Source: Trematomus loennbergii (Eukaryota > Chordata > Actinopteri > Perciformes > Nototheniidae). Taken from it: DNA of 64,000 bases. Below are positions 48,071 to 59,900 of the stretch, piece by piece. Made by a program: the position numbers and the translations under genes. Each line of letters opens with the position of its first letter. Position 1 is the stretch's first letter. The notes below the pieces were generated by a model. The model ran no database searches, was not told the origin of the DNA, and saw only the letters and a list, made by a program, of their open reading frames with translations. The stretch covers positions 9,456,661-9,520,660 of the forward strand of contig JAAOOA010000026.1 in the NCBI GenBank assembly GCA_012861695.1, in the 5' to 3' direction.

Positions 48071-50220
48071 TGCTTCTTTCCAGCATGCTCTTACTCCAGT
48101 GAGAACCATTAGTGTTCCTGTTTCCATACCCCAAATGGATTTCGACGTCCTCCATTAAATCTGCACGTCAACATACTACTTATGAATATCTTCTGGTCAC
48201 ATTTAGTCAATCCTCTATTATCCTCTATATGTGTATATAACCAAGTCAGTTATAAGAAGCAGCTATCAGTTTAAACTTCTACAGTTCGATCATTAGTTGT
48301 GTGTTGTACAAGCTGAACATTTTTTCTTGTCAATTCTCTCATGAAATAGTCTTGCATCTCTTTTTATTTTGCACTTTTTTACTCCACATTATTGCACAGA
48401 TCAGTTTTTGTGACGATGTATTGTGACATCTTTTTTAATGCTACTGTATAAGATAGGAATATGACACTAAGGGTTTAAATTAGGTACACAAACATGTAAC
48501 TAACATCATTCCACCATTCATACTTTTTTATTATCATACTGGGCAATTGGACAGACTGATATTTCAATTGGTTAAAATGCTTAATCAAAGGAAAATGTGT
48601 TTTCATGAAATATAAATGAATGTTTAAGCCAGGGTTAACTAACTTTTACAAGCTGTGTTTTCAAAGTAGTTTTCTGATTGTCATTGCAATGTGCTGGGGA
48701 GGTGATCACTTCCAAATAATGTAAGTTTGGTAATGGGAACAAACAGAGAGATAAATTATTCAGCTTATTTTTTTTTTTAAAGCCCAAAAGAAGATATGTT
48801 ATACCAGAAAGGAGAAATAAATGTCTGGTAATGGCCAGTGAGATGCATTTAAATGTCATGTCTTGATTGGCCCTAATTGTGTTTGCAAATGAAATCAAGC
48901 TTCCCTTATGAACACGAAATTCTGTTAACCATAATGGAAATGTTGAAGTGCATTTCCGTTTAGATAGATGGCTTACCATTACACACTCACATGTGGGCAG
49001 TCAGCGCAAGACTGAAGATGTCCCAAAAGCAAAGCCCCACCCTTCTCAGGAACATAAAACCTACAAATTGCTTCTGTGTCGCCTGTAAATTCATGTTCTG
49101 CATGTTTTAGCCCTAGGCAGTCAGTGAGCATGAATCTTTCGATGTGCAGCGATTAGCGGTGAAGTGATGTGGCTTTCTGTCTGCAGCTGATGAGATCAAT
49201 TTGTTGATCATTGCGCCTGATGCTTTAAAACTGTGCCGTGCTACATGCTGGGATTTGAGGTTTTGAAAAGATAATGTCTACAACAATTCAATACGTTCAT
49301 CATAAATTCTGCCATCAAAGAAATAAGCTTTATATATGTAACCCTGCTCATTATACACAGTCTATTCACGTTGTTTGAATTTGGGATGTCCATGTTTCCA
49401 GGCTATCCATCTTCCCGCATTATAACAGTCACATTTTGGGTGTTGGCAGGTCTGTAAATACCTCTGTTGAATTTTCACAAATTCAAGCTTCCCCTGGCTT
49501 TTTATGATCTTTGACTCTCCAGGAATTAAACTTCTGCTCTGATTTTGCTCCCACTGTAAGTTTGTGTATTAGTAATTTCTCTTACTATCCCAGTTTGTTT
49601 TATTACATCTGACAGTTTTAAATATGTCTGGTTTCTTGGTTTTATAATGCACTTTGTGATTATGTTTCAAAAGATTGTACTGTAAATGAAGTTTGCAGGA
49701 TTAGGAAGGGAGTTTCAACCAAGTAAATGTTCAGTTTATGGACAAAACTGTCCCTGTACAGTTCAGAGTATTGACAGTACTGTGTTCTGTCTGTTATTGG
49801 TATGTTAATCACGCTATGTTTAGTGTGTAGTAACCAAGAACATGAATTGAATACTGTCCAAATGTTGACAGTTTATCTGGAAGTGATATGCACTGTTGTA
49901 TTGTGATTTATTTGTATTGTTTTGATCTCAGTTAGTTTGTTATCATACTGCTTTTTTTCCTTTTCTTGATTCTAGCAATGTTGATTATAAATTAATTTAA
50001 CATTTTCATACTGTCTAGACTGTAGAATATCTGTAAAGTGCACTTATTTCACTTAGGTTTAGATATTCTGTAACTGCGTCACGGAGCTCATACAGGGAGT
50101 GCAGAGATCTAAATCTCCCAGTTTTGACTTGCAGTTGTTAACGCTTTGGATTACTAATATGATTTAATATTGTTTGTCATGGATGTTTATGTGTTAAATA
50201 AAATAAGTAACAAACTAAGG
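48071..50220 (+). other. prnp 3' UTR (inferred)
   Basis: About 2.1 kb without coding signals, closing with AATAAA at 50197-50202. Long single-exon 3' UTRs are usual for prion genes. No repeat was recognised inside. Confidence 0.5.
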
Positions 50221-50731
50221 GTCTTTGTGTTAACGATATACCTTCACCCTGTCACATAACAATATCCTCTAACTAATTGAATATTATATCATAACATCAT
50301 AGCATAGAAAACAAAGGAGGGATTAACTAATTATATTTTGTAACCGGTAGTTATTTGCAGTCCAGCTCTATTATAATGCAAATATTTGTAATGCATGATT
50401 ACTGTATATGTTCTGTAAATGGGAAAAAGTTAAAAACAGCTGCAACAACTATCGCTATTCAGAAAGGTTTGATGAAGTTGTTATAATTACCATATAAAAG
50501 CACCAAATGTCAATTCATACAGTTATTCTAATAGATACTCAGTCCCAAGTTATGTACTAAGAGATTGTTGGATGGCTTAAAAGTAGTCAAAGCGTGTGAG
50601 CGAGTAATCATCCTGGAATCAGGATGTAAAATATAACAGTACAATTAGGTTGCTAAAGCCTCAGGGACCTTAGCAACCTCATTTTACTGGAAAAGAATAT
50701 TGCACAAAGAAGAATATTGTTTAAAATAGCT

Positions 50732-50737
50732 TTTATT
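50732..50737 (-). terminator. Poly(A) signal of the Shadoo/PrP-like gene
   Basis: AATAAA on the minus strand, about 47 bases below the stop codon. Opposing poly(A) signals of prnp (50197) and this gene are about 0.5 kb apart. Confidence 0.5.
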
Positions 50738-50783
50738 TCATTTGGTTTAATGACTGAATGCTTTTCCTGTGATCAGACGTTGC

Positions 50784-51236
50784 TCAAAAGTCCCTGATCC
50801 AGGCTACTATCAGGAAGGACAACACATTCCCAAGTGTGATGCAGATGTTAGTGGTAGAAGCGGGGGCAGCTGACTTAACAAAGGCTCTCCAGAGGGAATG
50901 GTTGTGAACTCTCTGGTTTTCGTTGTGATGAGGCCGCTGATCATGCTCGGAAGAGGACGTCTTGTGGCCATGATGTTTCCCAGATCCGTGTTTTCCTTTA
51001 CCAAAGAACCCCAGTCCGGTGCCGGTGCCTCCCAGCATCCCGGCTGCTGCTGCTGCTCCCGCCCACTTCAGGCCCTTCTTGGAGAGGCTTTTGCTTGGAG
51101 AGGAAGGCGCTTTATCATCATCATCATCACCTTTTCCACGACCTTTAAAGCCACGCTTACTGTTCACACCTGGGCACAGAGCTGCAGTGAGCAACAGCAA
51201 AACCCACAGCGAGAGAAGCTTCTGCTGGCCAATCAT
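50784..51236 (-). CDS. Shadoo/PrP-like prion-family protein
   Basis: Short prion-family protein, 150 residues, in one coding exon. The acceptor TTATTTGTTTAG sits just before the exon start at 51246, so the usable start is the ATG at 51236. Layout: signal peptide 1-26 (LLLLTAALCPGVNS), a Lys/Arg/Gly segment with an Asp run at 37-41, hydrophobic alanine/glycine core 58-79 (AGAAAAAGMLGGTGTGLGFF), a His-rich part, one sequon (NHS, N112), and a hydrophobic end 130-150 (ITLGNVLSFLIVAW) that may be an anchor signal. The order basic region, hydrophobic core, sequon, anchor is that of Shadoo and of fish PrP-like/prnprs3 proteins; I cannot choose between them. It has no cysteine pair, so no PrP fold. 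It lies tail to tail with prnp. Confidence 0.82.
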   Translation of the reverse strand: MIGQQKLLSLWVLLLLTAALCPGVNSKRGFKGRGKGDDDDDKAPSSPSKSLSKKGLKWAGAAAAAGMLGGTGTGLGFFGKGKHGSGKHHGHKTSSSEHDQRPHHNENQRVHNHSLWRAFVKSAAPASTTNICITLGNVLSFLIVAWIRDF

Positions 51237-51726
51237 TACTGAAGATCTAAACAAATAAAAGAGTGGCAGGTGATTGGAGCCTGATCAAATAGAAATCCAT
51301 ATTGCTGTGTTTGTGTTTTTGCATAGGTTATTTATTCTTTTCTTTGAGAGACAAAGAGTCTATTGTTAAGTCTGTTGGCTGACGTCCATACCAGCTTTTG
51401 ATTGAGCTGGTTGCACATCAAAAGTCACATGCTCACCAGCACTAACACAACAGACATCCAGAACCATCCACATGCTCTGTCAACACTGGGCTCAGCTGGG
51501 CATTATGTGTGTGTGATGCATATTTCTCTCCTTTCCATGATGAATAGGTTTTTACGGTCTCAGATAAACATTGCAGAAGATAGTGTTGTACCAAAGTGGA
51601 TATGCAACTCCATGTATCATGCCAATGCACCTGGAAGGAGATCATTGAAATCTTAAGTCACACAGGTCAAATGTAGTGATACCATCCACTTTGATGTTAA
51701 TTAAAAACAATAAATAATGAACTTAC

Positions 51727-51790
51727 CTTTCTGGTCGGAGGCAGTGATGTTGGAGCGGCAGTCCTTTTTCAAACCACAACACTTGCCACA
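51727..51790 (-). other. Noncoding first exon of the Shadoo/PrP-like gene (inferred)
   Basis: The donor CAGAAAG/GTAAGT at 51727/51726 suits the acceptor at 51247. The 5' end is not defined. This gives the same structure as prnp, with a noncoding exon and then one coding exon. Confidence 0.5.
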
Positions 51791-52019
51791 CAGAAGAGCA
51801 GCATTTTGGTATCAGTATCATTTCTAAACAAACATCTACTCCACAGAGCAACACAGGCTCCTCCCCAAAACAAACCCTGCTTTGCCATTGGTCCAAGATC
51901 AATAATAAAACAGGTTGAATGGTTTTAGCTGATGGTGGCAGTTCACATACAGTTGCAACACCTAGTCTTCTCCCATTATCCTCCAAATGCAAAGGCTGAT
52001 GCCAAAACGAAACAATGAT
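51791..52019. other. Upstream region of the Shadoo/PrP-like gene
   Basis: No motif is strong enough to call a promoter. No exon seen. Confidence 0.3.
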
Positions 52020-52540
52020 ATTACAAAAAATGCCCCAAAGGGCTGTTCAAAATAAATACAAAATAAAAACAAAATACAAATATCATAGCACAAAAATGAT
52101 AAAAAACATTATGAACAACTTCATGTGTATGTAAAACCAAATAGAAGTGATGCTAATGAAGATGGAAACTAGATGATGGAAACTAGGTGACAAGGAAGAC
52201 AGATGCGAAGAGATGTGTTTTGTGTTTGCTTTTATTAAAGGAATCAACGGAATTAGCTTCTCTGATCTGAATGGGACGACGTTCCAAAAGAAGGTGCTGG
52301 AAGGGAAAGGCTCTGCCACCTGAGGAATTGTGAATTCTGGGGATGGAAAGGAGACTGGGATTTTGGGATCGTGGGAACCTGGTAGATAGTCGCGGGGTAA
52401 TTAACGATAAGCAATAGGGAGTGGTAGTCCATGTAAGATTTTAAAGGTTAACAGTAAAATCTTGAAGTCTGATTTTATGTGAATCAGGAGCCAATGCAAT
52501 GAAATGAGAACAGGGGTGATATGATAGACCAAATACACTG
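52020..52540 (+). mobile_element. Dispersed-repeat-like segment
   Basis: GGGACGACGTTCCAAAAGAA, AGATTTTAAAGGTTAACAG and GGAGCCAATGCAATGAAATG, then GAACAGGGGTGATATGAT, follow the pattern of a repeat widespread in fish genomes. The ends and family are uncertain. Confidence 0.35.
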
Positions 52541-53590
52541 ATATTACTGTCTGTACTGAATAATTTTCTACCATGGTTCTGTGTGTTTGGATTTTCTTTT
52601 ATACATTCCAATCAGACATGTTTACACCTGCACGAGTCTATTGCTCAGATTTTATTAGTAAATAAACCTGTACCTCATAAACCTGACTGGACTTGCAGCT
52701 GGATTAACTTCACAGGAGGATCAAAGATTCAACGCACAGTAGTGTTTTATATTAGGACAGTGAATCATTATCTCAACTGTAACAAGAGCCTAGTCAGACT
52801 TTGCTTTGCAGATTGAATATTGCTAGAAAAATGAATGGTTGGTTGACAAAAAAAAACATACCTAAATCCCAAATCCACTCAAAAAGATGTCCGCCTAATC
52901 ATAACTAGCTGAACTATAACACAAATAAACAATACAGAGTCATTCATTCATTTGACTGTTGAAAGCATAGGAAATCTGACTTAAACGTTTAACCATATAC
53001 CAGGAAAAGAATGAAGAAGGAAGAAGAGATGTTGAGATGGGAATGAGAACGGGTTGCATCTTGAGTCTTCAGCGTCACAATTTCTTAGTTGGAAAATAAA
53101 TAACATTTTTGCTGTACTCAGAAGAAGAAGTTCAACAGCCAGCAGGGTTGAACCATTTTAACATTTTCTTTAGGAAATACCAAGACTGTGATGCTACACA
53201 GAAGTATGAGAGCAACACAGGACTTTGAATAAGGAAGATGATTGTTCAGAAAAAACGAAACGCTAAAAATTGTGGGAATTTGTTTCAGGGTAAAATCAAA
53301 GAATGTCTGACTTGGACAATTTGTTCATTATCTTGTGTACAAAGGATTGACTCATTCGATTTGTTTGTGCGTGTAGCATGGAAGCAGGAGGTTGCATAGT
53401 ACTTGGTTTTATTGATGTTTTGCAGCCGAACAGTTACATAACTTCAAATATAAGACGTCCGACGTAATCATGGCAAGATGTTGAGTTGTGCAAGACTGTT
53501 TATTCTGTAAATAATTAAGCCCCGCTTGCACACATCCCTGCTTTGTGTGTCGTGAAGATATTCAGTAGATCTTTCAGAATGTGAAGGTAG
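52541..53590. other. Intergenic DNA, nothing recognised
   Basis: No exon or repeat with support. Two overlapping kcnip3 poly(A) signals (AATAAA, minus) at 53591-53600 mark the next gene's end. Confidence 0.35.
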
Positions 53591-53992
53591 TTTATTTATT
53601 TCAGCAGGTTTTGCGTCAACATGTCAATGACAGGGTCACATTTAGGACACAACAATCTGTAGAACTCAAACATAAATATACTTTTTGTTTGTCTTCAATG
53701 TAGTTTGCATCACATGCTTTGTTGGGCATTCACTCATGCTCATCTGGTATGGTGACTTTTTCACATTCCCTTCATGTACATAAAAACAATTGTCATGCAA
53801 AAAAACACTCGTGGTGATTTCTGCAACACGTCTCTGCATAGAACAGTTGGACGGGAAAAGTAATAGTTGTTTCCACTGTGTGTTAAAATGAGTCAAATAT
53901 GTTGCACGACCTGGTTTACCCTTTCCAGGAAGGATGAAGTGATTTAATTTGCAGCTGGAAGCGCTTTACTGATCCCCGTCCCTGAACAGAAA

Positions 53993-56900
53993 CTAGATGA
54001 CGTTCTCAAAGAGCTGCATGGAAGCCATAATGTTTTCATCCTGTTGAGAAAAGAAAGCAGATGGGAGAAAATGTGTTTGTTTGTGTTGAAAGCTGCATGA
54101 ACTCACTCAGTTTGACCGGAGTTTTACCTTTTGACAGGTTTCTATGAACTCATCAATAGTCACCACGCCGTCTCTGTTCCGATCCATTTTCTGAAAAATG
54201 TCAGACATGGAAAGGAAATCAAGTGTACAATTATATTTATCTAAAGTACAACAGTGTGTCATAAAATGATAATGATGATCTGTGGTTTTAAAAGAGGTCC
54301 AGCCTTCAGACTGATTAAAAAAAACGGCTTTGTGTTATTTTCCCGCCAAATTAGATTACATTTTTCTAAAAGAGTGTCACTGGTCAAAAACCCTACAGTA
54401 TACAGGTTCATTGACACACACTGTGACTTGATACAGTATAGGCCTACTGGATGTATTTACATTATTAAGCTTTGTGGCTGCATAGATAACAAACCTGGAA
54501 GAATCTCTCCACATGCTCATATGGAGAATCATCCCGCACACTGGGTAAGGTATATCTGCCCATCATGTCATAAATTGACGTCATTATTGCCATCATTTCC
54601 TGCAGGAAACCAGAGACACAGACAGAAATGAAGACCCTGCAACACATTTGGTTTTGTTTTCCTGTTTGTTGAAGTTACCTCTTTTGTAACGTAGCCATCT
54701 TTGTTGATGTCGTACAGGTTGAACGCCCATCGAAGTTTCTCTGTGACAGAGCCTCTTAGCAACACAGACAGTCCTATCACAAAGTCCTGTAAAAACAATA
54801 AGACGTATTATTATTATAACCTCTCTTTTTGGTTTCTTCCACAAATATTCAGTCAGTGGTGCACTCACCTCAAACCGGATGGAGCCACTTCTGTCCATAT
54901 CAAATGCTTGGAACAAGAAATGTGCATACGTGGTTGCGTCTGAGAACATAAAATGAATATACAATACACTTAAGAAAGATACTAGTTGTATACTGAGAAT
55001 CAGATGCTTATATAACACCAGTTCATTAAATGAATACTGCACCTCCTTGAGGGAAGAACTGAGAGTAAATGCTTTTGAAAGTTTCCTCATCCACCAGCCC
55101 ACTGGGACATTCCTGTGGAAGGAAATACAAGTTTACATAATTTAAGTCAGAGCGTACACTATTATTAATGAATTATATTTGAAATTACACAGTTAGAGTT
55201 ATGTAATAACAAGAATAACAGACAATAATGGTTCATTAATGGCATTCTATAATTGTATTCTCCTGTGCAGTATCAGCCCCTGCCTGAAATGCAGATCTAA
55301 TGTATGGCCACTAGAGGGCATAAAGAACTTAAAAAAACTTCACTATTTATGGAAAATCTCTATGGGGGCCTTTGGTGCTTTTTTTGCAAAATAAATACCC
55401 ACAATGCAGCTACCCCAGATTACTTCAGCAATGAAAAGCCTTAAGGCACATGTGTAAACTCTGGTGAGACAATTCCTTAAGTAAATCAAGGTAATGCAAG
55501 TAGTGCATGTAAAGGAAACAGTAACACCAGACAGAGAACATTAGATTTTGAAACTAAAATCTCTTAAAGGGCCCATGTCATGCTTTTCCGGTTATTACCC
55601 GTCCCCTTGTGTGTTATGAAAGTTGTTATGCATGTAAACGGTGTGCAGAGTCACAAACCCTCAAAGTACACCCTGTAGCGAGAAAACACAGAAAATACCT
55701 CCCCAAAACGCCTCATTGGAGATACGTCATTGTCCATTTGATTCTTCCATTTCGTTCCGGGTACGGCATGATGTCAAGCCGTACCCAGAACGAAATGGAC
55801 CAATCCGTGGAGCCGTTACGCTACGTCCGCGGAGCCGTTACGTTAAGCCCCGCTGATTGTCCAAATTGACCAATCCACGGACTTCCTCACACATACATCT
55901 GTGTGCAGGGAGCAGGCAGCTCAGCTGATTTCTCCTCCCTGGCTGCAGGCTGATAACAGACAGTTGGGATGGCGGCGAAATTCTCTCTGCAGACCCATTC
56001 TCACAGCGTTTATCAACCTTTTTCTTACTCAATATCAAGCCACACTTATTGTTTTTACTTCGGCTGTGACTTTGTGTGTGCTCAGGATGAGTTTGGCTGT
56101 GTTTGGCTGTGTATCGCTAACAAGGAAACAACACCTCCACGGAGTTCAGCGCGATTCACAACGTCCCGACCAATCAGAGCACACTGTGCTCACAGGGAGG
56201 GTGGGGGCTGGAGCTATTGGAGCTACAACGAGCCGTTAAAGGCAGAGAGTGAAATTCAGTGAATACACGTAGTTTACAGAGATGCTGTATGAGAAACCAA
56301 TGTGAGTTTGGAAAATTGCACAATATAAATCTATTCTAGTAGACCTCAACAATGGAATTATGATCAGTGGAAATGGCCATGACATGGGCCCTTTAAAATT
56401 GCATTTTCCCATTAGATTTCACTTAGCAGAGCACCCAGAGCAAGTCCCCCTGTAGAGATTTCATTACAGTTAGTTTACTCTGAAGGTCTCTTACCATTAT
56501 GTGACGTTAAGGGCTCAGGAACGTGAAAACATTTGTTTATATTTAATTCCGATTTGTTAACATTAGCTTGCACTCTTCTCCTTCTCCTGTTTAAAGGCAC
56601 ATAATCGTCACTAACTGTCGATTCATTACCCATTGTTTTGTCAACAACGGTGCACTTCCAGCTCTTTAGAAACAGTGTTTGGGCAGGTAAAGGATATTAT
56701 TTAGTTTAACATCTTGAACTTATTCCGTTGTAACGTCTACAGATAAATACTCACTTACTCAACTATACACATGCACACCATACATGCAGTGTGATTACTC
56801 GCCATCCAATATCCAAACATTTTGTGGATAGCCTGAAAAGTGGAGATTCATAGTAGCAGCATATTAATCCTAATTGTTTGGGAAATATGTTAAATAACCA

Positions 56901-59900
56901 CATATGGGTAAATATTGGGCCGTCCACATCATTTTGTCGTCATATCTGGTGTAATGCAAATATAAATGTGTCTGCAAGCTTTATTCTGCTCAATGATTGA
57001 TCCGTCTCAACTGGACCCCTGAGCCACCGTTACTGTTAACTAATGATTTTCGTTAAGATGAAGGCTCATCCTCTCTAATTAGATCCACTAGCGCTGACTG
57101 ATTGTTTTCATACATTTTTAAAGCCTCTGTAGAGCGACTGGAGCTCCTTCCTGGTGAACTGTGTCTGGGCCTGGAGCTGATCGAGGCCCTCGGGCTGGTG
57201 ACGCACCATGGAGAGTTCAAGTTCTCCGTCACAGCTGTCTGTCAGTGGGACACAGAGAAAATAGGGGGTGGGGTGGGAAATAAGGGGAAGAAAGAAAGAA
57301 GGAGGAAACAGGGGAAGGACAAGAAAGAAAGACCACAAAGGACAGGGAGAGGACGAGTTGAAAATACTAGAAAATCATAATAGATGGGAGGCAAAATATA
57401 AGTACAGAACATAACTCAAAATGCTCACCATCTGTACAGACCACATAGAAATTAAAAAAATAAAGAGGGATATGTAAGACAAGGAAGTGGGTAAGAGATA
57501 CACAAAAAAGTAGTTAGAAGAATGTACAGTATTGCTTCAATATGATAAAAACACAATGGTGTAAAATATTTAGGGACATTTTTTGATAAAGAAGATGACA
57601 AATATATTAGTTAGAGGAGCGTCTACTGTAGCTTGGAAAATGAGGGTAGTTACGAAGAGGAAATAAGCATGAAATACAGTTGAAGTGGTGGAAGCAGTTC
57701 AAGGAATTGTTGACATCTTGGCTGTGCCCAAAATAACCCCCTCTTTCACTAAACCTCTTATTCCTTCATAATAACCACTCATTTATGTACTGTATAGTAT
57801 GGAATAAATAGAGATTTCTTTACACAAATAAATATCATTTCTTGCCTGTAATTGACAAGTGTGCACGACATAAACTTGAACACACATTTTAACAACAAAT
57901 TGTTCTTAAACCTACATTTTGCTATAGAAAAGGGGGGATTAATCATGAAGAAATAAGGCTGCCACAGGAAATACACAGACATACAATCTACATCTTTTTG
58001 GTTACTTTTTTGTGACAATTCTGACATTTGGATAAATAAATGGACAGTAGGGAGGGATTTTAGACACATCATCTGACTTGCTTTATAATCACAGGTTTTA
58101 CTAATTAACATTGGTGACAATTCTGCAACATCACCTGAATACAAGGCAGCCATAATTCATATAAGTAACACCGTGTTTGACAAGTCTAGATGTCCAAAAG
58201 GGAATATGCATTATTCTATCAGCCAAAGGGAAAGTTCATTTAGATAACAAATGAAGGGAAATAAGTTTACAAAAGATAGCTGGGATTCAAATAAAAACCT
58301 TATTGATAATACCGGAATGAACACCTCAAGAAGTACTACTCACCATCTTTAAAGAAAGCACAACACACAAGTTGACCAGCAAGAGATGGTGATGAAGGAG
58401 ATGAAGGAAATGAAAGGGGGAAGAAGAAACTGTTAATGCTTAATCTCTAAAAGTTACACAAATATACCAACACAGTGAACACATTTAAAAAACAACAACA
58501 ACATTAAGGTGAACATGCTATTATGTACGCTGAAAGAGTTTTTGGTTGCCTCAAATGTCCCAGGAGTAACAATTACAGCAACAAAAAATATTTCTATATA
58601 CTTTATCCTTTCCTTTTGAAATCCCTTATGAACATATACAGCTGCCTTATGTGATTGCACTCACTTATAATTTAGCAACACAAAAAAACAACTGGAAAGT
58701 TTATACGATTTTTCTTCTTCAGAAAATCCCATGCAAAGGTCTCAACATCTTACCTTCGAGTGACAAGGGCTCCCAAACTCCAAACTGTTTGAGCACGACA
58801 TAAAACAGCCCGATAACAACAACAATGGCAATTACTTCCATGCCATCCATTCCCATTGTTGCCTTGCATTAGATACCGCCTGTGCAAAAGCCTTCCTCCT
58901 GCCACGTCAGGGCTTTTGTCCAGGATCACTTAAAAGAAACCCCTGACTTCAACCACTGACCAATAAAGCAAAAAATAGAATCCTCATTTGCCTGCAGAGC
59001 ATCCTGGTTTGGATTAAAAGTCTGTCATGTGTGCAGAAATATTACAATCATAGAGTGTTAATCGACTTAAATGATCCAAAGCTTTCCAAAAATCCAACAG
59101 CTGGTGTTTTACCTCCTGGATAGTTCATTTTAGGATCTGTCCAACAACTCCATCAACTCAGGGGCTCCACCCCACACTCACTCCATCTCCTCTCTGTCCT
59201 GATCTGTGTGTTTGAGTGTGTGTGTTGGAGGTTTGTAGGGGCAGGAGGGGGTTGTTACTGAAGGAATTTCTTTACTAATAGTCCCTGATTGACAGTCTGT
59301 ATTTGCTCAGTCATTTCAAGGATGCAAAGCTGTAAAACCAAGCATTGATCCACATCCGCTGATGGCTGGGATTTGAGCAGCACTTAGAAAGAAGGAGCCG
59401 GCCCTGCCCTGTGTGGCGCTGCTTGTTTCTCCTACGTCAATCAGCCGCACACATAGTGAATAACTCAGCAGGATTCACTTAAAGATGAAAAAAAACTGTG
59501 ACTGTTAAACCGGTGCTTTGTTTACGACACTGTAGTTAAGCAAAGGGCAGTTCAATCTGTGCTGAACGACGAGCTGCACACCTTTGAGGTCAATAAGAAG
59601 CCTCTGTAAAATGCTCCTTACATGCTTACATGTTGGTCTAAAAGTACTTTTCGTTGTTGCAAAGGCACGAATGAGGCTTTGTATTATTGTGTGCCGCCGG
59701 AGGACAATGTAAGTGTTTGAGAATAGTTCACAGCTGATGACTCTGCACAACATAATGGACTCAGTTAAAGTAGGAAAGGGGGGTGGAGGGCAAATCAATT
59801 GTTGAGAGATAAATATTGGTCTAAGAAGAGGGAGAGAAGGCAGGCCAGAAATGCATTTTGATTGCTGCCAATGGTTTATGTAAATAGCCTTGTACTTAAT

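Noticed and set aside
51237..51254. Upstream start of the Shadoo-like gene
   Set aside because: That frame opens with TTG within the polypyrimidine tract and acceptor; the ATG at 51236 is the first after the splice site.
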